Below, piece after piece: positions 1-8,668 of a stretch of 64,000 nucleotides of DNA. Within the stretch, counting starts at the first letter, position 1. Each line of letters opens with the position of its first letter. The notes under the pieces were generated by a model. It was not told where the DNA came from, ran no database searches, and saw nothing but the letters and a program-made list of their open reading frames with translations. This stretch comes from Enterovibrio paralichthyis. Lineage in GTDB: Bacteria > Pseudomonadota > Gammaproteobacteria > Enterobacterales > Vibrionaceae. Made by a program: the position numbers and the translations under genes. The stretch lies in the NCBI RefSeq assembly GCF_019209835.1, contig NZ_JAHUTS010000001.1, forward strand, positions 248,001 to 312,000, written 5' to 3'.

Positions 1-285
1 CATCAATGTTAATAACCAATACTTTGGAGAGATTATCAACGAATAACAACTAAGAAGCTTCACATCTCCCGCACCTACGACTCCGAGAGAAAAAAGAGCC
101 AGCCCAAATACAACTACCAATACTGCCTGAATGAATTGAAGTTTAATGCTTTCATTCTCAAGGCTAATTAACAGACAACAAAGCAAAATCAAAATACAAA
201 TCTTGTTGCTTATTTTTCTGTTTCTTACATCAGTAATGACTACGACACCTGAGCTGACTGCAAGTAGCAGTTCTGTAACGAGCAT
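1..285 (-). CDS. A24 prepilin peptidase (CpaA/TadV type), 3' part outside window
   Basis: Inner-membrane aspartic peptidase that cleaves prepilin leader peptides. Reading the minus strand from ATG at 283-285 gives 95 open codons running off the window edge. Two family signatures are visible: an early 'ITDVRNRKISN' segment and 'GAGDVKLL' (the GxGD motif), separated by a hydrophobic segment as in A24A peptidases. The first catalytic Asp lies in TDVR and the second in GAGD. It lies directly downstream of the Flp pilin on the same strand, the usual tad/flp order, so its substrate is probably that pilin. The C-terminal part is not in the window, so intactness cannot be judged. Confidence 0.85.
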   Translation of the reverse strand, partial: MLVTELLLAVSSGVVVITDVRNRKISNKICILILLCCLLISLENESIKLQFIQAVLVVVFGLALFSLGVVGAGDVKLLSCYSLIISPKYWLLTLM

Positions 286-316
286 GCCTGCGCGAAGAGA
301 AAGCTAGTTAAATCAA

Positions 317-517
317 TTAAGCACCTGGACCTGTTTGTGCATCAGTGATTTGTTGGGAGATAAAGTCCATCGCACCATCCAGTGCACCGCCTAACGTGCC
401 GTTGTTCGCGAATACCGCCATCAGAATTGCTGAAATAGCAACGCCAATAATTGCATATTCAATAGCGGTAACACCGCGCTCATCGCGGATGAATGCTTTA
501 ACAATATTTGAAAGCAT
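317..517 (-). CDS. flp: Flp/Fap-type pilin (Tad pilus subunit)
   Basis: Major subunit of a type IVb Tad pilus, made as a precursor and processed at the inner membrane. The 66-residue protein has a short basic leader ending near 'RDERG', then 'VTAIEYAIIG', the Flp hallmark with Glu and Tyr after the cleavage Gly, followed by a hydrophobic helix and a small polar Gly-rich tail. The length is normal for Flp. ATG at 515-517 is preceded on the minus strand by GGAG about 13 nt away. The peptidase gene follows 30 nt downstream. The rest of the tad cluster would lie to the left of the window. Confidence 0.93.
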   Translation of the reverse strand: MLSNIVKAFIRDERGVTAIEYAIIGVAISAILMAVFANNGTLGGALDGAMDFISQQITDAQTGPGA

Positions 518-1138
518 AATAGGAAAACTCCATTTTGAAATTGATTAGGGAATCAAAACTTGGGCGCAGTGCTTTGGGTAACAAAGGAAAACCCCCATTT
601 CAACTTTCATCCAAGTCCGGACACAAGATACAAGTCATTTTAATTTTTATCTAGTTGGCTGCAGTGGGAGGGGGTGTCTCTAATGTGATTCAGTGGATTC
701 ATCAACTGAACACATAATCATTGTTGTTTCTTTGGTTGATAATTAATTAGTTGTATATAAAATTCACTTGTCATGATATTTGTCACAGGAATAAATATGA
801 AACTTGGTTTTATAAAATGTGTATTTGAATATGCGGTTTTATTTTAAGTTTTTTAAATATTTTGATTCTAGTCACATTGTAAACAAGCTACTAATTAACT
901 TCCTTTTCTGGAGTGATTGATCTTGAATGAAATTTAGACGCATTATTTTTATGGCTTCCATTATATTGGTCTGAATATCTGGGCATGGTGACTTTTACTC
1001 TGGCCGCTTGTGCCGGGGCATGAGGGGGAATAACTCGATATTTCCTTTGAAGGGAGGTTTATGAAGTGGATTGAAATGGCTGCAGAACACTGACAGCGCG
1101 TATGTAGTCGCTGCCAGTGTAGTGAAGATGTGAAGCGC
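518..1138. other. Long AT-rich intergenic region between flp and the M48 lipoprotein gene
   Basis: No gene of normal size. The left part is the upstream region of flp and is AT-rich. On the plus strand a 15-codon ORF (927-974) and, in another frame, a 12-codon ORF (985-1023) ending in a lipobox-like 'LAACAG' look like pieces of one broken lipoprotein signal peptide. A very good ribosome-binding sequence (gggagg, near 1052-1057) precedes only a 10-codon ORF (1061-1093). An imperfect hairpin lies at 1087-1120. I cannot assign a function to any of these. Confidence 0.4.
1087..1120 (-). terminator. Hairpin downstream of the M48 gene, possible terminator
   Basis: The arms acactgacagcg (1087-1098) and cgctgccagtgt (1109-1120) pair over 12 positions, with one G-U pair when read on the minus strand. 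It lies just past the stop of the minus-strand M48 gene. There is no clear U tract, so Rho-independent termination is doubtful. Confidence 0.35.
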
Positions 1139-1939
1139 TTAGATATTCAGTTTTCCGCAGTTTGGCGCTTTGCGGTTTGATTTTGGAAGGGCGTTGATGG
1201 CTGCCTGCAAATCTGCGATTCGGGTGTCATGTGAAGGGTGAGTGGAAAGAATCTCAGGTGGTGCGCCATCTGAGGCTTTTGCCATATTCCGCCACAGAGC
1301 AACGCTCTGGTTTGGATCAAAGCCTGCTTCGTTCATTAAACGCACGCCAATCAGATCAGATTCTGATTCGTGAGTTCGGCTAAACGGCAACAAAACGCCG
1401 ACATTCAGCCCTACGCCTAAACCAGCCATAATCAGATCAGCATTGGCTGTACCGGATGCACCGAGGGCGATGTTGGTGATTTGCAGCGCACTGTTTGCAG
1501 CAAGACTGCTCGAAACCCGTTCACCACCGTGGTTTGCCATGACGTGTCCTACTTCATGTCCAATGACAGAAGCCAATTGGTCGGGGGTTTTCGCGACTTT
1601 CAACAAGCCTGTGTAGACCCCGATTTTTCCTCCCGGCAAGGCGAAGGCATTCACCTGGTCACTGTCGAAAACCACCACTTCCCATTTTTTGAAATCCGCC
1701 TGTGGTGGGGTGACAGCCAGTATCGCATCCGTCACACATTGAACGTACTTAATGGTCTTTTTGTCAGTGCTGATTTTCTCTTTCTCTTTGAGCTGGGAAA
1801 AAGACTGCGCACCCAAGGAGGCCATTTCTGAACCGGAAACCAATATAAACTGGCTTCTCCCAGTCGGTGAAGTGGTACAACCCATAAGAACGCCCAACAG
1901 CGCTGCACCGGTATAAATTTTGAGTGATTTGAGCTTCAT
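1139..1939 (-). CDS. M48-family (Oma1-like) metalloprotease lipoprotein
   Basis: Zinc metallopeptidase of the M48 family, probably anchored in the outer membrane facing the periplasm and acting in envelope protein quality control. The N-terminus is a lipoprotein signal peptide with lipobox LMGC (Cys21, followed by Thr, so no inner-membrane retention Asp). The zinc motif HEVGH with following 'MANHGG' and a downstream 'ESDLIGVRLM' (third zinc ligand region) are intact. At 266 aa it matches single-domain Oma1/LoiP-like bacterial proteins but is not obviously the E. coli LoiP or YcaL orthologue. It stands alone on the minus strand and diverges from menI. Substrate unknown. Confidence 0.88.
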   Translation of the reverse strand: MKLKSLKIYTGAALLGVLMGCTTSPTGRSQFILVSGSEMASLGAQSFSQLKEKEKISTDKKTIKYVQCVTDAILAVTPPQADFKKWEVVVFDSDQVNAFALPGGKIGVYTGLLKVAKTPDQLASVIGHEVGHVMANHGGERVSSSLAANSALQITNIALGASGTANADLIMAGLGVGLNVGVLLPFSRTHESESDLIGVRLMNEAGFDPNQSVALWRNMAKASDGAPPEILSTHPSHDTRIADLQAAINALPKSNRKAPNCGKLNI

Positions 1940-2105
1940 TTCTGTGTCCCTTGAGCCCGGTGATTGTCCTGTCGTTATTTTAAGGTAACCTGTTCATGGA
2001 TTTAAGTCTAAGACCGTCACCTACCAGCGAATGTCACCAAATTAAAGATGGCACAGCAGCGTGACGATGAGTACCAACGAAAACGAAAAGCTATAAGGAG
2101 TCGTC

Positions 2106-2537
2106 TTGGCTATCTGGAAGAAACCAATTTCGCTTGATGGGTTAAATGCGACCTCAAAAAATACCTTGGTTGAACATCTGGGCATCGTATACACCGAGTT
2201 TGATGACAACAGCCTGAGTGGCACCATGCCTGTTGATGCAAGAACCCATCAACCGCTGGGTATGCTACACGGCGGGGCATCTGTGGTACTGGCTGAAACC
2301 TTGGGTTCACTTGCTGCCAATATGTGTGTGGAAGAAAACCGCTATTGTGTCGGTCTTGATATCAATGCCAACCATATTCGTGCCATGCGTTCGGGAAGCG
2401 TGACCGGAAAGGCAACGCCTATCCACCTTGGTGCAACGACACAGGTTTGGCAAATTGAAATCACTGACGAGCGCGGGCGACTGGTGTGTACAAGCCGTTT
2501 GACCATGGCGGTGTTGCAGCATAAAGGAAAGCAATAA
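2106..2537 (+). CDS. menI: MenI/YdiI-type hotdog thioesterase (1,4-dihydroxy-2-naphthoyl-CoA hydrolase)
   Basis: Cytosolic acyl-CoA thioesterase. In menaquinone synthesis MenI releases 1,4-dihydroxy-2-naphthoate from its CoA ester. The protein follows E. coli YdiI closely as I remember it: 'TMPVDARTHQPLGMLHGG' with the HGG hotdog motif, 'SVVLAETLGS' with the catalytic Glu, and 'HLGATTQVWQIEI' near the C-terminus. The 143-aa length is normal. The start is TTG at 2106, chosen because AAGGAG (2095-2100) sits five bases upstream. The next gene overlaps its stop codon by one base, so the two are probably co-translated. Broader acyl-CoA specificity cannot be excluded. Confidence 0.88.
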   Translation: MAIWKKPISLDGLNATSKNTLVEHLGIVYTEFDDNSLSGTMPVDARTHQPLGMLHGGASVVLAETLGSLAANMCVEENRYCVGLDINANHIRAMRSGSVTGKATPIHLGATTQVWQIEITDERGRLVCTSRLTMAVLQHKGKQ

Positions 2538-2767
2538 TGGTGATTACAATTCCCGGTGGGCGTGTGATTGCCACGGCGCATGAAGTGATGGTGAAACTGC
2601 AGGAAAACCAAATCACCTTGCAGGCCCAGACGGATGACATCAGCCTGTTGGGCTTACCGTGTATCTTGGTGGCCAGCGGTGGTTCGGTAAACTGGAGTAT
2701 TTCACTTGGTAGCCAGGAAAACCTGGAAGCTGTGGCGCAGGCCACCGGTATCGCGATAAAACGCTAG
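2537..2767 (+). CDS. Small conserved protein, DUF3389-like
   Basis: A 76-residue soluble protein of unknown function. It has no signal peptide or membrane segment. The sequence alternates hydrophobic and polar residues, suggesting a small beta-rich fold, and contains 'TLQAQTDDISLLG' and a Trp-containing 'VNWSISLGSQENL' stretch that recall the vibrio DUF3389 family. That assignment is from memory. The ATG overlaps the menI stop (TAATG), so it is the second gene of a menI operon. A role linked to menI is inferred only from position. Confidence 0.72.
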   Translation: MVITIPGGRVIATAHEVMVKLQENQITLQAQTDDISLLGLPCILVASGGSVNWSISLGSQENLEAVAQATGIAIKR

Positions 2768-2794
2768 CCCCGAAATATAACACAAGGAGTAAGC

Positions 2795-3154
2795 ATGAAA
2801 GGGATATTCGCAGCAGTTCTTTGTTTGGCCAGTGGTATGGCGCTGGCCGGAAAAGCGGATGTCGTTGATGCAACCGCTACACCCACCGGCGATACGTGGC
2901 AATTCTCTGCTACGGTTCAACATGCTGATGAAGGCTGGGATCATTATGCCGACGCATGGCGGGTTGTTTCAGCAGAGGGTGATGTGTTGGGGACTCGGGT
3001 GTTGCTGCATCCCCATGTCAATGAACAGCCTTTTACCCGCAGCCTTTCCGGTGTGGTTATTCCCGATGGGGTAGAGGTAGTGTTTATCGAAGCCAAGGAC
3101 AATGTTCATGGCTGGGGCGGGCTACGAAAAGAAGTGAAACTAAAAAGCCACTGA
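2795..3154 (+). CDS. Small periplasmic protein of unknown function
   Basis: A 119-residue secreted protein. Residues 1-18 form a Sec signal peptide ending in 'GMALA', cleavage probably before 'GKADVVDATA'. The mature part looks like a single beta-sandwich-type domain with 'DEGWDHYADAWRVV' and 'NVHGWGG'; the Trp/His-rich segments may bind a ligand. I do not recognise the family with certainty. The ATG at 2795 has AAGGAG six bases upstream. It follows menI and the DUF3389-like gene by 27 bases, likely in one transcript, and its stop codon lies inside the terminator hairpin. Confidence 0.75.
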   Translation: MKGIFAAVLCLASGMALAGKADVVDATATPTGDTWQFSATVQHADEGWDHYADAWRVVSAEGDVLGTRVLLHPHVNEQPFTRSLSGVVIPDGVEVVFIEAKDNVHGWGGLRKEVKLKSH

Positions 3155-3170
3155 CGGACAGTGGCTTTTT
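3142..3170. terminator. Bidirectional Rho-independent terminator
   Basis: Stem gccactg (3147-3153) and cagtggc (3159-3165) with loop acgga, an A5 tract before and a T5 tract after. It serves the plus-strand menI operon, overlapping its last codons, and the convergent DUF2797 gene. Confidence 0.9.
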
Positions 3171-3191
3171 GCTTTTACGGGAAACGGAAAA

Positions 3192-4007
3192 TCAATATTC
3201 AGCCGTGACTTCGTAACTGGTGAATTTGCGGATGTTAATTACACCGGTATCGAAGATTAGGTATTGGCCTTTGATACCCTGTAATACTCCGGTAACGACT
3301 GGGTCTTTGTCAAAGTTAAGCGACGCAATCTTGGTCGGATATTCAGTGACAGGGTAACGAATATTCACAATGTCATGTTGAACTGGTTCAACAGCATCAA
3401 AACCGTATTGCAGCCTGAGGCTGTAAACCCGCGCGTCGATTTGCGGCAACAGCTTGCGTGCTTCTTCCTTCAAATCTATTTCTACATTGTCGCCTTTCAG
3501 CATGGCGCGCCAGTTGGTTTTATCTGCCAGAAACTCGGCGATAGCGATTTCAACCAACCCTGACAGGAAGCGGCTTTTCACCTTCAGGATAGGCAACGCC
3601 TGTGTTGCACCTTGATCTACCCAGCGGGTAGGGATTTGGTTCGCACGGGTGATGCCGACTTTTAATCCTGAGGTGTTTGACAGATACACCACGTGGTCAG
3701 TCATACAAAACTGCTCAGCCCACTCGGGCTCGCGGCAGGTGCCTTCTGCAAAGTGACAGGTTTCCGGCTTAAGAATGCACATGTCACAGCGGGCCAACCT
3801 TTTGGTGCAAGGGAAGCAATGGCCTTGGCTGAAGCTTTTGTTGGTTTTGGTGCCGCAGGCATCACAATAGATGTTGCCTGTGTAGGTAAGTTTGAGGGGC
3901 TTGCCAATGAGGGCGTTAAGATCAATGCCGTTCTCACCAACAGGCAGGGTATAAAGCACACCGTCGTTGAGTGTGCTTTTCATTTTGCTCAAAGTGCCAG
4001 TAATCAT
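3192..4007 (-). CDS. DUF2797 family protein
   Basis: Cytosolic protein of unknown function, 271 aa. Two clusters of cysteines at the N-terminus (CDACG, then CFPC and CDMC with further Cys/His) probably bind zinc. A central segment 'VVYLSNTSGLKVGITR' followed by 'RWVDQGA' resembles the start of a GIY-YIG-type fold, the known feature of DUF2797 proteins. Nuclease activity is not established. It is monocistronic on the minus strand, convergent with the menI operon and sharing its terminator. The start at 4007 lacks a strong nearby ribosome-binding site, but no internal start is better. Confidence 0.85.
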   Translation of the reverse strand: MITGTLSKMKSTLNDGVLYTLPVGENGIDLNALIGKPLKLTYTGNIYCDACGTKTNKSFSQGHCFPCTKRLARCDMCILKPETCHFAEGTCREPEWAEQFCMTDHVVYLSNTSGLKVGITRANQIPTRWVDQGATQALPILKVKSRFLSGLVEIAIAEFLADKTNWRAMLKGDNVEIDLKEEARKLLPQIDARVYSLRLQYGFDAVEPVQHDIVNIRYPVTEYPTKIASLNFDKDPVVTGVLQGIKGQYLIFDTGVINIRKFTSYEVTAEY

Positions 4008-4074
4008 GATGTGTTTCTGTTGTCCTTCACAAGCGGATGATTCTATCAGATATCCGCGCCACGAAGGAGGGCGG

Positions 4075-4374
4075 TTAGCGATTCACGAGACCATCGCTGA
4101 GATCATCGTAAAGAGAAACCAGCAGGATCACTGTGTTGTGCTCAATATCCTCATTGATGTCATCGATGATAAACAAATCCGCGTTTGAGTCAGACACCTC
4201 TTTTGTTGCTAAAGCGACGATATCTTGCTTGATATCACCATAAATAGTCATTTCCTGCACTTTCTGGAAATAACCTACATTAAGCACAGCTGATGTGTTC
4301 AGCTCTGGAGAGGCAGTCGCGTTGAAAGAGGAGAGAAGGGCAGCAGCAATAAATGCCAAATTGAACTTGCGCAT
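4075..4374 (-). CDS. Small secreted protein, possibly DUF1471 (YhcN/BhsA-like)
   Basis: A 99-residue protein with a Sec signal peptide ending near 'NATA' (about residue 21) and a mature domain of about 75 residues. The mature sequence 'MTIYGDIKQDIVALATKEVSDSNAD' followed by a hydrophobic 'NTVILLVSLY' strand resembles the alpha/beta DUF1471 fold of small stress-induced periplasmic proteins. The match is by eye and weak. It lies between the DUF2797 gene and the exonuclease/phosphatase-fold gene, all on the minus strand, with separate intergenic gaps. Confidence 0.62.
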   Translation of the reverse strand: MRKFNLAFIAAALLSSFNATASPELNTSAVLNVGYFQKVQEMTIYGDIKQDIVALATKEVSDSNADLFIIDDINEDIEHNTVILLVSLYDDLSDGLVNR

Positions 4375-4513
4375 GGTTGTGATCCGTCATCATCGTTTTG
4401 CGGCAGTTTACTGCTGTGTATTGTCAGAAATGTCAGCAGAGGGTTAAGACAAGAGGGATGCAGATACAAAAAGTGATTTTTTGGCGGGTTTATTCGATTT
4501 TTGTGGCTTAATG

Positions 4514-5473
4514 TCACAAATTAACAATGATGGGGCAGTGGTCTGATAGTCGGTATGTCGCAACAGCATGATAAGAAAACTGATATTGCTTGGCCTGCGG
4601 AATAGACATTGACGACAGTGCGCCTTTGCTGGCAATGATATGGTCAATCAGTTTGCTATAAACAACATGTTCCCAGCGTTTGGTTCGATAGTTAAATTTT
4701 CTCGCTTTACATTTTGCTGGCGTGTTTTCGGTCAGTTTTACCAAATTGCCTTGTCCAATCTCTTTTTCGAGCTTGTCCCAGACCCATTCGTTGCTGTCAT
4801 TGAGGTAATGGTTAAAGTCACCGGCAATCACAAATTCCTGCCCGAGCCGGATGCGGGTCTGGATCCAGATAATCAACGCTTCTATTTGGTGGTCTAGCTT
4901 TTTGCAGCTGTTATTGCGGCGTACGGGGGTTTCAAAACAGCCGGACTTGAGGTGAATGGAGAGCAGATGCAATGGCGGTAAACCGTCGCGTTCTACTTCA
5001 ATATAAGCACCATAGCGAAGATCACCAGCGGAAAGAAATGTCGGTAGGCCGAGGGGTTGATAGTCCTGCCTGTCTATCACGTCTAGATTCTTCTTCACTG
5101 CCCAACCGGTATATTGCTGGCTGCGGCGGGAAAAGCCCAAGCGTTCGGCGCGATCAGAAAAGTAGTAGTCATAGATATCGGGGTTCACCACGCGGGAGAG
5201 TGCTTCGATACTGTCGACTTCCTGAAACGCCAGTAGATCTGCATCCAGAACGGAGTTGATGGTGTTCATCATCAGGTAGTCCTGATCTTCACGCTTGCTT
5301 TGAATCATGTCGCCTTTCTCAGAAAGCCATTCCATGTTCCAGGTCGCCAGTGTCAGCGAGGCATGCGTCAAAGCAGAATAGAAGACGAAAAGCAGGATCA
5401 ACGTGTGGTTGAAAAGGCTTTGCAGTCTTGTCGCTGACAAACGTGAAAATGGCAATGGGGAGGACAACATCAT
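4514..5473 (-). CDS. Secreted endonuclease/exonuclease/phosphatase-family protein
   Basis: Predicted metal-dependent phosphodiesterase of the DNase I/EEP superfamily, 319 aa. A signal peptide ends near 'ALTHA', about residue 40, so it acts in the periplasm or outside. Motifs in order: 'ATWNMEWL' (metal-binding Asn), 'AFQEVDS' (catalytic Glu), 'LLSIHLKSGCF' (His), 'IAGDFNHYLND' (GDFN), 'KLIDHIIAS' and the C-terminal 'LSDHCPI' (catalytic Asp-His). The set is complete. The substrate could be extracellular DNA or another phosphodiester. Upstream 'MM' gives a choice of two adjacent starts. Confidence 0.87.
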   Translation of the reverse strand: MMLSSPLPFSRLSATRLQSLFNHTLILLFVFYSALTHASLTLATWNMEWLSEKGDMIQSKREDQDYLMMNTINSVLDADLLAFQEVDSIEALSRVVNPDIYDYYFSDRAERLGFSRRSQQYTGWAVKKNLDVIDRQDYQPLGLPTFLSAGDLRYGAYIEVERDGLPPLHLLSIHLKSGCFETPVRRNNSCKKLDHQIEALIIWIQTRIRLGQEFVIAGDFNHYLNDSNEWVWDKLEKEIGQGNLVKLTENTPAKCKARKFNYRTKRWEHVVYSKLIDHIIASKGALSSMSIPQAKQYQFSYHAVATYRLSDHCPIIVNL

Positions 5474-5665
5474 TAATAGAAAGGTAACTTATTGTAGTAA
5501 TGGTAAAAAAGGGTGGCTCACCTCGGATAGTAGTGCATACGGTAACGTCCAGATTTGTCTACATCATGAATTTGCGTGCTTAGTAGCAAATTTTGCTGGC
5601 CTTTTTTCATTTATTGAAGTTCGACCACAACAATCGAATAGATAAAAATCGCATCCCCCAGAGCC

Positions 5666-5679
5666 ATGATCTAAATCAA
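5666..5679 (+). promoter_or_regulatory. FNR-like box upstream of nrdD
   Basis: atgatctaaatcaa matches the FNR consensus TTGAT-N4-ATCAA at nine of ten positions. It lies about 280 bp before the nrdD start. Anaerobic induction by FNR is known for nrdDG in enterics and fits here; binding is inferred. The rest of the 5474-5955 gap is AT-rich and contains no gene. Confidence 0.6.
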
Positions 5680-5955
5680 TGTATCAATTCGTCGTCAGCG
5701 GTCTAATGCACCACATATTGTAGTTGTGCGTCCGATTATCCCCATATTTGGTATTCCTTGACCTCGTTCACATTTGCATGTAGGCCGCTGGAATATCGCT
5801 GATTCTTTAAACGATCTTGATCATTTTTGTACAAAATGGACAAAGATTGAGGGTCTCACCGCTGCAATCATTGCCCGATTTAGCTATCGGCAATTTCTTA
5901 CGTTTTTCATTCTCTCCCTGCTAGTAAAGGGTCCAAGTTCGTTGAGGAGCTATTT

Positions 5956-8076
5956 GTGAAACCTGTTGTCATCAAACGCGATGGATGCCGCGTACCTTTT
6001 GAATGCCACCGCATCGAACAAGCGGTGCTGAGCGCGGCACAAGCAGTAGAAGACATGGATCGAGCCTATGCAGCAGCAGTAGCAGATGGCGTGTTGTCGC
6101 AGTTTATGCGTCACGATGAAGTGGATATCCACCAGATCCAGGATGCTGTTGAAAATCACCTGATGGCAGGGCCGTACAAGGCAGTTGCACGTGCATATAT
6201 CGAATACCGTCACGACCGCGACAGTATTCGTGAAAAACAAAGCCGCTTGAATAACGAAATCCGCGGTCTGGTAGAGCAAACCAACTCAGATATCCTCAAC
6301 GAGAATGCGAACAAAGACAGCAAGGTGATCCCAACCCAGCGCGATTTGCTGGCGGGCATCGTTGCTAAGCACTACGCAACACAATACATGCTGCCAAAAG
6401 CGGTTGTACGTGCACACGAGCAGGGCGATATCCACTACCACGATCTGGATTACGCACCGTTCTTCCCGATGTTCAACTGCATGTTGGTGGATCTGGAAAA
6501 CATGCTTACCCATGGCTTCAAAATGGGTAACGCGGAAATTGATACGCCAAAATCTATCCAGACGGCAACGGCGGTAACAGCACAGATCATCGCGCAGGTG
6601 GCGAGTCACATTTACGGTGGCACCACGATCAACCGTATCGATGAAACGCTGGCACCGTATGTTGAAATCAGCTACGAAAAACATCTGGCGATTGCCAAAG
6701 AGTGGAACATTCCGGATGCGGAAGGTTACGCCATGGCACGTACCGAAAAAGAGTGTTACGACGCATTCCAATCACTGGAATATGAAGTGAACACGCTCCA
6801 CACCGCAAATGGCCAGACGCCGTTTGTGACCTTTGGCTTTGGCCTTGGTCAATCCTGGTCTGCGCGCCTTATCCAGCAGTCTATTTTACGCAACCGTATT
6901 GCCGGTCTGGGTAAAAACCGTAAAACAGCGGTATTCCCGAAACTGGTATTCAGCCTGAAAGCAGGTCTGAACCTGAAAGACGGCGAGCCAAACTACGACA
7001 TCAAAAAGCTGGCGCTGGAATGTGCATCTAAACGCATGTACCCGGACATCCTGAACTTTGACCGTGTGGTTGAAGTGACCGGTTCATTCAAAACACCAAT
7101 GGGCTGTCGAAGCTTCCTTGGTCCTTACGAAGAAAACGGCGAGCTGATCCATGAAGGGCGTAACAACCTTGGCGTGATCAGCCTGAACTTGCCGCGCATC
7201 GCTATGCGTGCCAACGGCTGTGAAGAAACCTTCTACAAACTGCTGGACGATGTGTTGGGCATTGCCCGTGAAGGTCTTGATACGCGCATTGCACGTCTGC
7301 AAGGTGTGAAAGCCCGCGTTGCTCCAATCCTGTACATGGAAGGTGCGTGTGGTGTGCGCCTGAATCCGGATGACGATGTCAGCGAAATCTTTAAAAACGG
7401 CCGCGCGTCCATTTCTCTGGGTTATATCGGTGTACATGAAACCGTTAATGCTCTGTTTGGCAATGACCAGCATGTGTACGACTCCGAAATCCTGCGCGAA
7501 AAAGCGATTGAGATCGTTAAGCACCTGAAAGCAGCTACGGATCGCTGGAAAGAAGAGACGGGCTATGGTTTCAGCCTTTACAGCACACCAAGTGAAAACC
7601 TGTGCAGCCGTTTCTGTAAGATTGACGCTAAAGAGTTTGGCGTTGTTGAGGGCGTGACCGACAAAGGTTACTACACCAACAGCTTCCACCTAGATGTGGA
7701 GAAGAAGGTCAACCCTTACGACAAGATCGATTTCGAAATGCCATACCCGTCAATCGCTAACGGTGGTTTCATTTGTTACGGCGAATACCCGAACATTCAA
7801 CACAACGTTGAAGCGTTGGAAAACGTGTGGGATTACAGCTATGAGCGCGTACCTTACTACGGCACCAATACGCCAATCGACGAGTGCTACGAGTGTGGCT
7901 TCACCGGTGAGTTTGATTGTTCAAGCAAAGGTTTTGTCTGCCCAAGCTGTGGCAACCATGACAGTACCAAAGTTTCGGTAACCCGCCGCGTGTGTGGCTA
8001 CCTGGGCAGCCCGGATGCGCGCCCATTCAACGACGGTAAACAGGAAGAAGTGAAACGTCGCGTTAAGCACATGTAA
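5956..8076 (+). CDS. nrdD: Anaerobic ribonucleoside-triphosphate reductase (class III)
   Basis: Reduces ribonucleoside triphosphates to deoxy forms without oxygen using a glycyl radical. Domains in order: an N-terminal ATP-cone (about residues 3-95), the ten-stranded barrel with 'GMxxC'-like core segments, a zinc site 'CYECGFTGEFDC' plus 'CPSCG', and the radical loop 'RRVCGYLG' with Gly681 as the expected radical site. At 706 aa it is full length. The GTG start is supported by GAGGAG (5944-5949). nrdG begins eight bases after its stop, giving the normal nrdDG operon. An FNR-like box lies upstream. Confidence 0.98.
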   Translation: MKPVVIKRDGCRVPFECHRIEQAVLSAAQAVEDMDRAYAAAVADGVLSQFMRHDEVDIHQIQDAVENHLMAGPYKAVARAYIEYRHDRDSIREKQSRLNNEIRGLVEQTNSDILNENANKDSKVIPTQRDLLAGIVAKHYATQYMLPKAVVRAHEQGDIHYHDLDYAPFFPMFNCMLVDLENMLTHGFKMGNAEIDTPKSIQTATAVTAQIIAQVASHIYGGTTINRIDETLAPYVEISYEKHLAIAKEWNIPDAEGYAMARTEKECYDAFQSLEYEVNTLHTANGQTPFVTFGFGLGQSWSARLIQQSILRNRIAGLGKNRKTAVFPKLVFSLKAGLNLKDGEPNYDIKKLALECASKRMYPDILNFDRVVEVTGSFKTPMGCRSFLGPYEENGELIHEGRNNLGVISLNLPRIAMRANGCEETFYKLLDDVLGIAREGLDTRIARLQGVKARVAPILYMEGACGVRLNPDDDVSEIFKNGRASISLGYIGVHETVNALFGNDQHVYDSEILREKAIEIVKHLKAATDRWKEETGYGFSLYSTPSENLCSRFCKIDAKEFGVVEGVTDKGYYTNSFHLDVEKKVNPYDKIDFEMPYPSIANGGFICYGEYPNIQHNVEALENVWDYSYERVPYYGTNTPIDECYECGFTGEFDCSSKGFVCPSCGNHDSTKVSVTRRVCGYLGSPDARPFNDGKQEEVKRRVKHM

Positions 8077-8084
8077 GGCAGGCA

Positions 8085-8555
8085 ATGAACTTCCATCAAT
8101 ATTACTCCGTCGATGTGGTGAATGGAGAAGGTACGCGCTGCACCCTGTTTGTTTCAGGGTGCGAGCACCAGTGCCGCGGGTGCTATAACCAGAGCACCTG
8201 GTCGCCAAGTTCAGGGCAACCATTTGATCAAACCATGGAAGACAGGATCATTGCCGATCTGAATGACACGCGAATCAAACGCCGTGGTTTGTCACTGAGT
8301 GGTGGCGATCCGCTTCATCCCGCTAACCTCGATGCAGTTCTGCAATTGGTTCAGCGGGTGAGAGCAGAGTGTGATGGCAAAGACATCTGGCTTTGGACGG
8401 GGTACACACTGGACACACTGACCGAAAACCAACGCAAGGTTGTTGAGTATGTGGATGTGCTGGTGGATGGAAAATTCGACCAATCTCTTGCAGACCCTTC
8501 GCTGCCTTGGCGGGGGAGCAGTAATCAGGTAGTGCATCGCCTGACCTCCTGCTAA
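8085..8555 (+). CDS. nrdG: Anaerobic ribonucleotide reductase activating protein
   Basis: Radical-SAM enzyme that installs the glycyl radical on NrdD. The 156-residue protein has the CxxxCxxC cluster motif within 'SGCEHQCRGCYN', where three Cys bind the 4Fe-4S cluster, then 'LSGGDPLHP' (GGE-like SAM-binding motif) and the C-terminal 'DGKFDQSL' region typical of NrdG. It is co-transcribed with nrdD and followed by a strong hairpin terminator. Confidence 0.97.
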   Translation: MNFHQYYSVDVVNGEGTRCTLFVSGCEHQCRGCYNQSTWSPSSGQPFDQTMEDRIIADLNDTRIKRRGLSLSGGDPLHPANLDAVLQLVQRVRAECDGKDIWLWTGYTLDTLTENQRKVVEYVDVLVDGKFDQSLADPSLPWRGSSNQVVHRLTSC

Positions 8556-8591
8556 CATTCAGCAGGATCTTTTCCGCTATAGTTGTTAAAG

Positions 8592-8640
8592 CGCGCCGGA
8601 TAAGGGGAGAAAATCCACTTACGGCGCGTTTTCGTTTTTC
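8592..8640 (+). terminator. Terminator of nrdDG
   Basis: Outer stem cgcgccg (8592-8598) and cggcgcg (8622-8628); an inner stem formed by taagggga and tccactta extends it. It is followed by ttttcgttttt. It lies 37 bases after the nrdG stop. Confidence 0.85.
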
Positions 8641-8668
8641 TCTTTTTGTAAACCACAAGGACTATGCA

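Noticed and set aside
1061..1093. 10-codon ORF with a strong ribosome-binding site
   Set aside because: Too short to support as a gene without transcription or conservation data.
5711..5752. Possible NrdR boxes upstream of nrdD
   Set aside because: AT-rich segments with cat-att cores do not fit the 16-bp NrdR palindrome when aligned base by base.
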